10,097 nt of DNA, taken from contig CALHTA010000093.1 in the NCBI GenBank assembly GCA_938038645.1, positions 1 through 10,097 on the forward strand, in the 5' to 3' direction. The translations under genes were made by a program, and so were the position numbers. This DNA comes from an uncultured Thiotrichaceae bacterium (lineage in GTDB: Bacteria; Pseudomonadota; Gammaproteobacteria; Thiotrichales; Thiotrichaceae). The notes under the pieces were generated by a model. The model was not told the origin of the DNA. It did no database searches and saw nothing but the letters and a program-made list of their open reading frames with translations. Below, one piece after another: positions 1 through 6,880 of the stretch (the first letter of the stretch is position 1; each line of letters starts with the position of its first letter).

Positions 1-893
1 ATACAGCGCCCAACAAACGGACAGCCTACACTGGAACCCGTCCAGATCGGTATATCCTGATTTTTCACATGTGCAGGCTTGTCTTCTTTCTTATTGCGTT
101 TTAATGGATCAGGCACCGCAGAGATCAGCAGTTGCGTATAAGGGTGCTGTGGATCTTTGATAATATCCTCTGTTTCACCCCATTCAACCATATGCCCAAC
201 GTACATCACCGCGGTTCTTTCTGCGAAGTAACGCGCTGTTGCTAAGTCGTGGGTGATATACATAAACGCAACGTTATGTTCCCGCTTCATCTTCTCCATG
301 AGGTTGAGAACACCAAGGCGAATCGACACGTCCAGCGCAGAGGTTGGCTCATCTGCTAAAATCACATCAGCACCAATAGCCAGTGTTTTGGCAATGCAAA
401 CACGCTGTCTTTGACCACCGCTTAACTCAAAGGGAAACTTCTTTGCCGTTTCTGCAGCAGGTGTTAGACCCACTTCTTCCAATAGGGCATGGATTTTATC
501 GGGCAACTCCTTCTTACTTTTCACCTTTTTATGAATCAATAAAGGACGTGCCAAATGATGATAAATTGTATGAACAGGATTCAGTGAGCCATACGGGTCT
601 TGAAAAATCATCTGCACTTGCTGTCGATAGCGTTTGACTTGCTCGCCTTTATATCCACTGATCTCGGCATCTTTAAACACCAAATCACCTGAGCTTTTTG
701 GGTGCAGTAAACTTAAAATACGCGCTATGGTACTTTTTCCACTACCAGACTCACCTACAACCGCCATCGCTTCGCCAGGAAATAGCTCGAAGCTCACATC
801 ATTCAAAGCACGGATAGAATTTGGACCACCAGAATTTGGGAAATCCTTGACCAATTTTTTTACTGAAAAAATCGGCTTAGACTGAGAAGACAT
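1..893 (-). CDS. Opp/Dpp-type ABC transporter ATP-binding subunit (OppF/DppF-like), 3' end cut by window edge
   Basis: This is the second ATPase of the Opp-class importer and should pair with the 962-1945 product on the cytoplasmic face of the membrane. The frame stays open from an ATG at 891-893 to base 1, giving 297 visible residues and no stop. Seen in the translation: Walker A GESGSGKST (residues 47-55), Q-loop in QMIFQDP (94-100), ABC signature LSGGQ (157-161), Walker B VILADEP with catalytic Glu182, and switch His215. The Opp/Dpp C-terminal extension follows and reaches its cysteine motif, GCPFVGRC (290-297), where the window ends. Family length is about 320-340 residues, so roughly 30-40 are missing. 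An AAAGG about 9 nt upstream supports the start. It lies 68 nt after the preceding ATPase, a wider gap than elsewhere in the operon. Family is certain. The substrate comes only from context. Confidence 0.95.
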   Translation of the reverse strand, partial: MSSQSKPIFSVKKLVKDFPNSGGPNSIRALNDVSFELFPGEAMAVVGESGSGKSTIARILSLLHPKSSGDLVFKDAEISGYKGEQVKRYRQQVQMIFQDPYGSLNPVHTIYHHLARPLLIHKKVKSKKELPDKIHALLEEVGLTPAAETAKKFPFELSGGQRQRVCIAKTLAIGADVILADEPTSALDVSIRLGVLNLMEKMKREHNVAFMYITHDLATARYFAERTAVMYVGHMVEWGETEDIIKDPQHPYTQLLISAVPDPLKRNKKEDKPAHVKNQDIPIWTGSSVGCPFVGRC

Positions 894-961
894 AGCGGGA
901 CACCTTTGCAGACAAATTTAATTGGAATAGATACATAACAATAGTCAGATGAAGTTTTTAA

Positions 962-1945
962 TTAACCTAACAAATGACATTTCGCTTTATGTTGAGGATT
1001 TAAGGTAATTAAAGCGGGATCCGTTGATTTACATCGTTCGATACGCTCAGGACAACGCTCTTCGAAATAACAACCAGCCGGTGGTGAATATAAATTCAGC
1101 GGGTTTCCTGAAATTCCAGTGAGCTCTTTTTTCTCACCTAATAAATGCGGAAATGAGTTAACCAAGCCTTTAGTATAAGGATGCTGTGGATTAAATAGCA
1201 CTTCCTCAGATGGCGCTATTTCAACCAGCTTGCCTGCATACATTACTGCAATTCGATCGGTGATTTCCCCCATCAAACTCAAATCGTGACTGATCAATAA
1301 AATCGAGAAACCAAACTGTTTTTTGAGCTCCGAAAGCTGATCCATTATTTCGCGCTCAACAACAACATCTAGCGCGGTGGTTGGCTCATCCATAATGATT
1401 AATTGCGGCTTCAGTGCTAGGGAAATCGCAAGCACCGCTCGCTGCCTCATCCCGCCACTAAATTGGTGAGGGTACTGGTCAAGACGGTCGGGATGTATGC
1501 CAACAACCTTTAACAACTCTCTCGCTCTGTCTTGCAGTTCCCCACGATTCATTTCTGGATGATGTGCACTTAATACATCACAAATCTGTGCGTTGACGGA
1601 AATAACCGGATTCAAACAGTTCATCGCACTTTGAAACACAACGCTGGTTTCTTTCCATCGAAAGCGGCGTAGTTCTTCGTCATCAAAAGACAGTACGTCT
1701 CGGCCTTTGTACAACACCTCACCTTCGGCAATTAAGGCAGGTGGCTTGTGCAGTTTAGCCAATGCAAACGCCAAGGTGCTTTTACCGCAGCCAGATTCTC
1801 CTGCAAGGCCAACGGTTTCGCCTTTGTTAACGGTGAAACTGACTTTATCAACCGCTCGCAATCGAGCATCTCCCACTAAGTATTCAACACTCAGGCCACG
1901 AATATCTAATAGTGTCTCTGCCTGTTGGTTAGCTAGTTCCGTCAT
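962..1945 (-). CDS. Opp/Dpp-type ABC transporter ATP-binding subunit (OppD/DppD-like)
   Basis: First ATPase of the Opp-class importer, 327 aa, a normal length for the family. It hydrolyses ATP to drive substrate entry through the two permeases encoded just upstream. Visible motifs: Walker A GESGCGKST (49-57), Q-loop Gln105 in VVFQSAMN, signature FSGGM (162-166, the usual OppD form), Walker B LIIMDEP with Glu187, and switch His220. The oligopeptide/dipeptide C-terminal domain follows, with Cys292, Cys298, Cys305 and Cys323. Related OppD/DppD proteins use a four-cysteine set here to hold an iron-sulfur cluster. The ATG shares four bases (ATGA) with the stop of the DppC-type permease, which fixes the start and implies translational coupling. 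Distinct Walker A and signature variants from the OppF-like partner fit a heterodimeric ATPase pair. Confidence 0.96.
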   Translation of the reverse strand: MTELANQQAETLLDIRGLSVEYLVGDARLRAVDKVSFTVNKGETVGLAGESGCGKSTLAFALAKLHKPPALIAEGEVLYKGRDVLSFDDEELRRFRWKETSVVFQSAMNCLNPVISVNAQICDVLSAHHPEMNRGELQDRARELLKVVGIHPDRLDQYPHQFSGGMRQRAVLAISLALKPQLIIMDEPTTALDVVVEREIMDQLSELKKQFGFSILLISHDLSLMGEITDRIAVMYAGKLVEIAPSEEVLFNPQHPYTKGLVNSFPHLLGEKKELTGISGNPLNLYSPPAGCYFEERCPERIERCKSTDPALITLNPQHKAKCHLLG

Positions 1946-2886
1946 ACCGGCATTACTCCGTCGTGAGATTTTCCCTTATTTGCTGCCTGCTTAGCTTTGC
2001 GCTGAGCTTCCAACTCATCATTCAATACCTTCCAACGTTTCAGGTTCTTGCTACCTTTCAACTGAGGATTACTAACCTGATCCATTCCCATATTAAACAG
2101 TGTTAATCCACCAGCAAAGAGAGCAATAGCAATACCGGGAACAATCGCTTCCCACCAAGCCCCAACAATTAAGGCAGAATTGTGCTGTGCCCATTGCAAC
2201 ATGGTTCCCCACGAAATAACCGTAGGATCACCCAGACCAATAAACTCCAACGCTGCCTGCCCCATTACCGCTCCTAGAGCCGCACCTGCAAAGGTACCCA
2301 CTATTAGCGACACCATATTCGGCAACATTTCTACTATAACGATACGCCACTTAGATTCGCCAATAACTTCGGCAGCGGTCACAAACTCTTTCTCTCTGAT
2401 GGATAAGGCTTGCGCTCGTAGCACGCGGGCACCTCCAGCCCAACCAAACAGTCCCAGAATGAGGGCGATTGACAAAGGTCCTACCTGGCCGAGAAATGCA
2501 GCCAACACTATTATCATTGGCAAGCCGGGCATCACCAGAAACACATTAGTTACAAACATTAAGAACGCATCAACTCTCCCCCCAGCATAGGCTGAAGTAA
2601 TGCCGACCAAAACGGCAATGATTGTTGCTATCAAACCCGCACCAAAGCCAACCAAAAGAGAGATTCGCCCAGCATAAATCACTTGGCTCAACACATCCTT
2701 TCCAGAACGCGTTGTACCCATAATGTATTCTGCACTAGGTGGTTGATGACCCCGCGCTACTCGTTTATTAGCATCGTAAGGAGTAATCCAAGGTGCCAAA
2801 ACGCTTAGCAATACAAAGACCAAAACAATAATAGTACCCACTGTGGCGGGCGTATTACCTTTAAAGAATGACAGTAGATTTTTCAT
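1942..2886 (-). CDS. Opp/Dpp-type ABC transporter permease (DppC/OppC-like)
   Basis: Inner-membrane permease of 314 aa that forms half of the translocation channel of the Opp-class importer. The N-terminal transmembrane helix (about 14-34) is followed by the typical periplasmic segment with GTTRSGKDVLSQ (57-68), matching the GTD..GRDVLSR motif of DppC proteins. Further hydrophobic helices lie around 74-100, 108-130, 136-152, 193-215 and 240-270. The EAA loop that docks on the ATPase is TAAEVIGESKW to MLPN (170-190). FIGLGDP near residue 216 is also characteristic. After about residue 275 there is a lysine-rich cytoplasmic tail of about 40 residues, somewhat long for the family. The start has TAGG about 8 nt upstream. 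The stop overlaps the next ATPase by 4 nt, and the DppB-type permease ends 30 nt before the start. Confidence 0.95.
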   Translation of the reverse strand: MKNLLSFFKGNTPATVGTIIVLVFVLLSVLAPWITPYDANKRVARGHQPPSAEYIMGTTRSGKDVLSQVIYAGRISLLVGFGAGLIATIIAVLVGITSAYAGGRVDAFLMFVTNVFLVMPGLPMIIVLAAFLGQVGPLSIALILGLFGWAGGARVLRAQALSIREKEFVTAAEVIGESKWRIVIVEMLPNMVSLIVGTFAGAALGAVMGQAALEFIGLGDPTVISWGTMLQWAQHNSALIVGAWWEAIVPGIAIALFAGGLTLFNMGMDQVSNPQLKGSKNLKRWKVLNDELEAQRKAKQAANKGKSHDGVMPV

Positions 2887-2916
2887 CGGTTAAGCCTAAA
2901 GCATTAAATGTGGATA

Positions 2917-3894
2917 TTATTTACGTAAACGCGGGTCGAGCCAGAAATAAGCCAGATCAGCTATAAAGTTTGCGGTTAATACACAAACAACAATGATCAA
3001 GAGTAGGCCCTGCAATAGGGGATAGTCACGACTCGCCACTGCACCTAGCATCTCATTACCTAAGCCAGGATAGTTGTATATCAACTCTATAATCAAAGCA
3101 CCCGCAACGACAAAGGAAAGTGCCATTGCAACAGCGGTTACTACAGGCAGCGCAGCATTGCGAGCAGCATAATTAATCATAACGCGTCTAGTCGACAGTC
3201 CTTTGGCCTTACCCATAGTGATGTAATCTTCACCAAGTGTGTTGATCATGCTGTTACGCATAAGGAATAGCCAACCACCAATTCCACAAATTATCATGGT
3301 GAGTAACGGTAGTGCTGCGTGATAAGCAACACTCATAAAGAACTCCAATGTCCAACCCGCATCAACATCAGGGTTGTAACCATAGCCAACCGGAAACCAA
3401 TTTAGAATGACCCCAAGGCCAAATAGGATGAGCATGGCTGACACCATTTGCGGGAAGGCGCCAATAAATGCCAAGGCAGGGGCAACAATCGAATCAAACT
3501 TACCCCCGCGATTGTAAGCGGAAAAGATACCTAGAAGGATACCGATAAATAGACAAATCAGTGTTGAAGTACCCGCTAGAAATACTGTCCAAGGCAACGC
3601 ACCAGAGATGATTTCTGTCACTGGTGTCGGGTAATAAGTCAAGGAAGGTCCAAGGTCACCACTGAAAATACCTTTAATGTAATCCCAATACTGCACATGC
3701 CACGGGCCAGCCACAAATCCAAACTGCTCTTTTAGCACGGCCATTTGCTCAGGCTGAATTTTACCTTGTGCAGCGGCAAACATGATTTCAAATGGATCCC
3801 CCGGCATCATCCGGGGAAGAACAAAATTAAATGTAACGGCGACCATGAAGGCTGCTATATAAAATAGCAACCTACTCCCCAAAAATCTTCCCAT
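2917..3894 (-). CDS. Opp/Dpp-type ABC transporter permease (DppB/OppB-like)
   Basis: Inner-membrane permease of 325 aa, partner of the DppC-type permease. It opens with the classic DppB start: a short basic end, a first helix (about 8-27), then PRMMPGDPF (27-35). Other helices lie near 100-125, 136-165, 188-212, 247-270 and 290-318. The EAA loop is GKAKGLSTRRVMINYAARNA (228-247). The conserved YNYPGLGNEM (273-282) and the terminal DPRLRK complete the family signature, so the gene is full length. It starts 13 nt after the binding-protein stop. The only Shine-Dalgarno-like sequence is AAGG overlapping that stop, about 11 nt from the ATG, so it probably depends on coupling to the upstream gene. 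Its fold does not reveal substrate. The adjoining binding protein suggests an oligosaccharide. Confidence 0.95.
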   Translation of the reverse strand: MGRFLGSRLLFYIAAFMVAVTFNFVLPRMMPGDPFEIMFAAAQGKIQPEQMAVLKEQFGFVAGPWHVQYWDYIKGIFSGDLGPSLTYYPTPVTEIISGALPWTVFLAGTSTLICLFIGILLGIFSAYNRGGKFDSIVAPALAFIGAFPQMVSAMLILFGLGVILNWFPVGYGYNPDVDAGWTLEFFMSVAYHAALPLLTMIICGIGGWLFLMRNSMINTLGEDYITMGKAKGLSTRRVMINYAARNAALPVVTAVAMALSFVVAGALIIELIYNYPGLGNEMLGAVASRDYPLLQGLLLIIVVCVLTANFIADLAYFWLDPRLRK

Positions 3895-3907
3895 GACTCT
3901 CTCTACC

Positions 3908-5554
3908 TTACTTTTGGTACAGGTTGTTAATCATCAATACACGTGAACCATCATCATAGAAACGTGGATTAACGAATGGATTCTCTGCTGTTGGCCAGCC
4001 CCCAAATCGCTTAGTGCTGTACTGATACCATTCAGGATTTGAAAACACTGGAATCATCATCAGGTTCTCTGCAAAAAATGCCTGCAGCTTAGCGCTAATT
4101 TCTTTTTGACGATCTAAGTCAGCCGTCTGAATAAACTCATCTAACAAGCTGTCCATCTCTTCGCTATGGATACCGTGGTTAGCCTGAAGTGAGACACCGA
4201 TACCTTTTGTATGGAGTACGTTCTGGTAGAAAGTGTGTGGCGTTGCACCAATATCTGTCCATAGGATACCAGCGTCATAATCTGCACCTTTAAATTTATC
4301 GATCTTCTGACCAATTTCCATGGTGCGGATTTGCGCATCGATACCAACTTCCTGAAGATACTCTGTCACCATTTGTACAGTCTGCATCCAGTCAGTCCAA
4401 CCATTTACCACCATGATTTGGATCTTGGCTTTGCTGCCATCTGGATTCTCACGCTTACCATCGCCATCGATATCTTTGTATCCCGCTTCGTCTAGCAGTG
4501 CTTTCGCTTTTTCTGGGCTGTACTTGTTTAGGTAGTCATACTTAGCATTAACTTCGTCGTCATACCACTTTGCGTAGAAGTTACCAATACCCGTAATGTG
4601 TGGGTTCTCAGACGCATAGCCGTAAGTAGCAAGATCAACTATCTCTGGGCGATTCAATGCCATGCTGAAGGCTTGACGGAATGCTAGGTTATCCATTGGC
4701 TTACGTTTAGTGTTCAGGAAGATACCTACAGTTGGACCAGCAGGATACCAAAAGTGGTTATTTTCCTCGTCTTTAGCAACGAACGTTTTCTCAACGTCAG
4801 GGATAAAGTTTGAACCCCAATCAATTTCACCGCGTATCAGTGCTACTTGCACCTGATCATTACCTTTAAACTGCTTTAACTTTAGGCAGTCAACATTTGG
4901 TTTACCGGCTTCCCAGTAATTCGGGTTACGGCAAACGATCACCTGCTGTGGTTTAAAGTTCTTAATTTCGGTAAGTGGTCCGCTACCTACGGGCTTTTTA
5001 TTTCTAAACTCAGCATGATTTTCTTCTTTTGACCAAATATGCTTTGGCACAATGTAGTGCGCAGCAATCACACCATGCACACTTGAATCAGGAGCTGCTA
5101 AGGTGAACTTTACGGTACGATCATCGATTGCTTCTACAGCAGTCAATTTCGGCTTGTCGCCCTGCCAAAGAGATACCACATCAATCTTAGCGTCTTTCTT
5201 TGCCATTTCGTGTGAGAACACAACATCTGCTGTTGTCAGTGGCTCACCATCAGACCACTTAAGTCCTTCACGTAGAGTGAAAGTAACAGTTTTTAGATCA
5301 TCAGAATATTTGTGTGACTCCGCAAGACGATACTCAACTTTGTTTTGTAACGTATTGTGAAACAACATCGGCTCATAAATAAACCCACGCGAAGGATTCG
5401 CACCCGCCTGTTGAGTAAACGGGTTAAAGTTTTCGATTAAGGTATTTGCAATGACCGGCCCGGTCACTGTGCCACCTTTTTTACGCTCTTCAGCCTGTGC
5501 TGCTGGTGATAATAGTATTAGGCTCGATAGAAAGCCCAGAAAGATACGATTCAT
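3908..5554 (-). CDS. Periplasmic family-5 solute-binding protein of an Opp-class ABC importer, probably oligosaccharide-binding
   Basis: Captures substrate in the periplasm and delivers it to the two permeases downstream. The chosen ATG (5552-5554) gives 548 aa and is followed at once by a clean Sec signal peptide, MNRIFLGFLSSLILLSPAAQA, cleaved before EERKK. It has GGAGG 4 nt upstream. An in-frame ATG at 5632 would add 26 residues but sits almost on the predicted transcription start and has no ribosome binding site. Family-5 hallmarks include REGLKWSDGEPLTTADVVFS, VGSGP and FRQAFSMALNR. Against remembered sequences it looks closest to chitin-oligosaccharide-binding proteins of Vibrio: NPNYWE flanked by two cysteines (208 and 223), NGWTDW (384-389), and tryptophans at 330 and 520 in the positions that stack on sugar rings in that family. 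A DxDxDG loop (361-366) could bind calcium. Chitobiose, cellobiose or another beta-linked oligosaccharide is possible. A peptide ligand is not excluded. Confidence 0.92.
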   Translation of the reverse strand: MNRIFLGFLSSLILLSPAAQAEERKKGGTVTGPVIANTLIENFNPFTQQAGANPSRGFIYEPMLFHNTLQNKVEYRLAESHKYSDDLKTVTFTLREGLKWSDGEPLTTADVVFSHEMAKKDAKIDVVSLWQGDKPKLTAVEAIDDRTVKFTLAAPDSSVHGVIAAHYIVPKHIWSKEENHAEFRNKKPVGSGPLTEIKNFKPQQVIVCRNPNYWEAGKPNVDCLKLKQFKGNDQVQVALIRGEIDWGSNFIPDVEKTFVAKDEENNHFWYPAGPTVGIFLNTKRKPMDNLAFRQAFSMALNRPEIVDLATYGYASENPHITGIGNFYAKWYDDEVNAKYDYLNKYSPEKAKALLDEAGYKDIDGDGKRENPDGSKAKIQIMVVNGWTDWMQTVQMVTEYLQEVGIDAQIRTMEIGQKIDKFKGADYDAGILWTDIGATPHTFYQNVLHTKGIGVSLQANHGIHSEEMDSLLDEFIQTADLDRQKEISAKLQAFFAENLMMIPVFSNPEWYQYSTKRFGGWPTAENPFVNPRFYDDGSRVLMINNLYQK

Positions 5555-5558
5555 TTTT

Positions 5559-5563
5559 CCTCC
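5559..5563 (-). promoter_or_regulatory. Ribosome binding site deciding the start of the family-5 binding protein
   Basis: GGAGG on the minus strand, four A residues before the ATG at 5554. It selects this ATG over the in-frame ATG at 5632, which lacks any purine-rich leader. Confidence 0.85.
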
Positions 5564-5632
5564 ACCCACTCTGTATGAAATTTGCGATAGAAATTTAGCA
5601 AACAGTTGCAACAGAACCACTTGGACAACCAT

Positions 5633-5646
5633 GTGCTATATAGCAC
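5633..5646. promoter_or_regulatory. Perfect 14-bp palindrome, candidate operator
   Basis: GTGCTATATAGCAC reads identically on both strands. It overlaps the last two bases of the predicted -10 box and covers the expected transcription start, about 80 nt before the family-5 binding-protein gene. A repressor bound here would block initiation. It lacks the central CG typical of LacI-family sugar operators, so the regulator family is not evident. No regulator gene lies in the window. Confidence 0.55.
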
Positions 5647-5673
5647 TATGTATATTTTTTCTTAAACTGTCAA
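5645..5673 (-). promoter_or_regulatory. Predicted sigma-70 promoter of the oligosaccharide (Opp-class) transporter operon
   Basis: On the minus strand a perfect -35 box TTGACA (5668-5673) is followed by a 17-bp AT-rich spacer and a -10 box CATAGT (5645-5650, four of six matches to TATAAT). Expected start is near 5638, giving a leader of about 84 nt before the ATG at 5554. It lies downstream of the terminator of the preceding operon, so the two transporters form separate transcription units. Confidence 0.7.
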
Positions 5674-5690
5674 GCAAAAAACCTAAACTG
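5663..5690. repeat. Direct repeat TAAACTG spaced 21 bp around the -35 box
   Basis: TAAACTG occurs at 5663-5669 and 5684-5690 (CAGTTTA on the transcribed-sense strand), 21 bp apart, two helical turns. The proximal copy overlaps the -35 box and the distal copy lies just upstream. The same-face arrangement would suit a tandem-binding regulator, but seven bases in AT-rich DNA may be chance. Confidence 0.35.
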
Positions 5691-5740
5691 ATATAGAGCG
5701 CATTACCCTGCTCAGAATGGCACTAAATTAAACTAATAAA

Positions 5741-5756
5741 GCTGCCCGAAGGCAGC
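5741..5756 (-). terminator. Rho-independent terminator of the monosaccharide transporter operon
   Basis: On the minus strand GCTGCC-TTCG-GGCAGC forms a six-base-pair GC-rich stem with an extra-stable C(UUCG)G loop, followed by TTTATTAGTTT. It begins 33 nt after the stop of the MalK-type ATPase. On the plus strand the hairpin is followed by A residues, so it acts on the minus strand only. Confidence 0.85.
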
Positions 5757-5789
5757 AAAACATTTTCATGAGAGTTAACAATTGTTTTC

Positions 5790-6878
5790 TTAAACACGCA
5801 ACTCGGTGGCTTCATCGAAGATTGATGAAATCTTTGGATCAAACCCAATATTAACTTTATCTCCGGTGTTAATGGCTATTTGTCCATCTAACATAAACCT
5901 AAAGTCTTGATTGTTAAGCTTAGTCCAGACCAAAGTATCTGAGCCCATAGGTTCTATAATCTCAACTTCGACCTCTTGGGAAAATGGCATTTCCGAGGCC
6001 TCATCTCCAACAACAATGTGTTCGGGTCGTATACCAAATGTTACTTTTTGGCCGTCGGTGAAGGATTGCTGGAAGGCATAGTTTGTCAAATCAACACTAC
6101 CCTCTGCCATTTTAAAGCTCGCTGGCTCTCCTGCCTTCAATTGCCCATCTAAGAAGTTCATTCCAGGTGAACCGATAAACCCAGCCACATATTTATTAAC
6201 AGGATTATTATAAATTGTCCGAGGGTCATCTAACTGCTGAACCAATCCGTCTTTCATAATCGCAATACGATCTGCTAGTGTCATGGCTTCAATCTGGTCA
6301 TGTGTTACATAGATCATAGTATTTTTAAGCTTCTGATGCAGACGCTTGATCTCAACGCGTAAATCGGCACGTAGCTTAGCATCGAGGTTTGATAAGGGTT
6401 CATCAAACAAAAACACCTCGACTTCACGAACTAATGCACGACCTATGGCGACTCGTTGACGTTGACCACCCGATAGCTCACCTGGCTTACGCTTAAGCAG
6501 TGACTCAATCTGAAGAATACCTGCCGCATGAGCAATTTTCTTCTCAATCTCATCTTTTGGTACCTTGGAGTTCTTCAAACCAAACGATAAATTACCTTCT
6601 ACGGTCATCTGTGGGTAAAGTGCGTAAGACTGAAACACCATCCCTATGCCACGCTCTTTAGGCTCTTTCCAAGTGACATTGTCACCGTTTATAAAGATCT
6701 GGCCCCCAGAGACATCTAACAAACCAGCAATGCAGTTTAGAAGCGTCGACTTGCCACACCCAGAAGCACCCAACAACACCAAGAACTCACCGTCTTGGAT
6801 ATCTAGATTTAGATCAGTTAGTACTTTGACGGCACCAAAGTTTAACGATAAGTCTCTTATTTCAATACTGTTTTTCAT
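5790..6878 (-). CDS. MalK/UgpC/MsmX-type sugar ABC transporter ATPase
   Basis: ATPase of 362 aa, expected to work as a homodimer under the two CUT1 permeases encoded upstream. Seen in order: Walker A GASGCGKST (37-45), Q-loop Gln83 in VFQSYALYP, signature LSGGQ (135-139), Walker B VFLFDEP (155-161) with catalytic Glu160, D-loop SNLDA, and switch His193. FIGSPGMNF (234-242) marks the entry to the C-terminal OB/TOBE regulatory domain, which includes FGIRPEH. Length and domain order are typical of the family. AAAGG 6 nt before the ATG overlaps the stop of the preceding permease, with only 2 nt between the genes, so translation is coupled. It is the last gene of its operon. Such ATPases can serve more than one CUT1 system. 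The Opp-class importer next door has its own two ATPases and would not use it. Confidence 0.96.
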   Translation of the reverse strand: MKNSIEIRDLSLNFGAVKVLTDLNLDIQDGEFLVLLGASGCGKSTLLNCIAGLLDVSGGQIFINGDNVTWKEPKERGIGMVFQSYALYPQMTVEGNLSFGLKNSKVPKDEIEKKIAHAAGILQIESLLKRKPGELSGGQRQRVAIGRALVREVEVFLFDEPLSNLDAKLRADLRVEIKRLHQKLKNTMIYVTHDQIEAMTLADRIAIMKDGLVQQLDDPRTIYNNPVNKYVAGFIGSPGMNFLDGQLKAGEPASFKMAEGSVDLTNYAFQQSFTDGQKVTFGIRPEHIVVGDEASEMPFSQEVEVEIIEPMGSDTLVWTKLNNQDFRFMLDGQIAINTGDKVNIGFDPKISSIFDEATELRV

Positions 6879-6880
6879 AT

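Noticed and set aside
383..885. Plus-strand open frames of about 84 codons opposite the OppF-like gene
   Set aside because: They are antisense to a clearly coding frame with all ABC motifs, and their translations show no recognisable domain.
5581..5612. Leader structures: TTTGC/GCAAA inverted repeat and GTTGCAAC palindrome in the family-5 binding-protein 5' UTR
   Set aside because: Five-base AT-rich arms with an 11-nt loop and an 8-bp palindrome are expected by chance. No riboswitch fold is recognisable.
5555..5632. N-terminal extension of the family-5 binding protein from the ATG at 5632
   Set aside because: It would bury the signal peptide behind 26 residues, has no ribosome binding site, and begins within a few bases of the predicted transcription start. 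The ATG at 5554 has GGAGG and a clean signal peptide.
5451..5696. Plus-strand open frame across the intergenic region before the family-5 binding protein
   Set aside because: It overlaps the signal-peptide coding region and the promoter, lacks a ribosome binding site and encodes nothing recognisable.
5700..5740. CRP-like site upstream of the second promoter
   Set aside because: The best candidate around AGTGCCATTCTGAGCA matches the TGTGA-N6-TCACA consensus too poorly.
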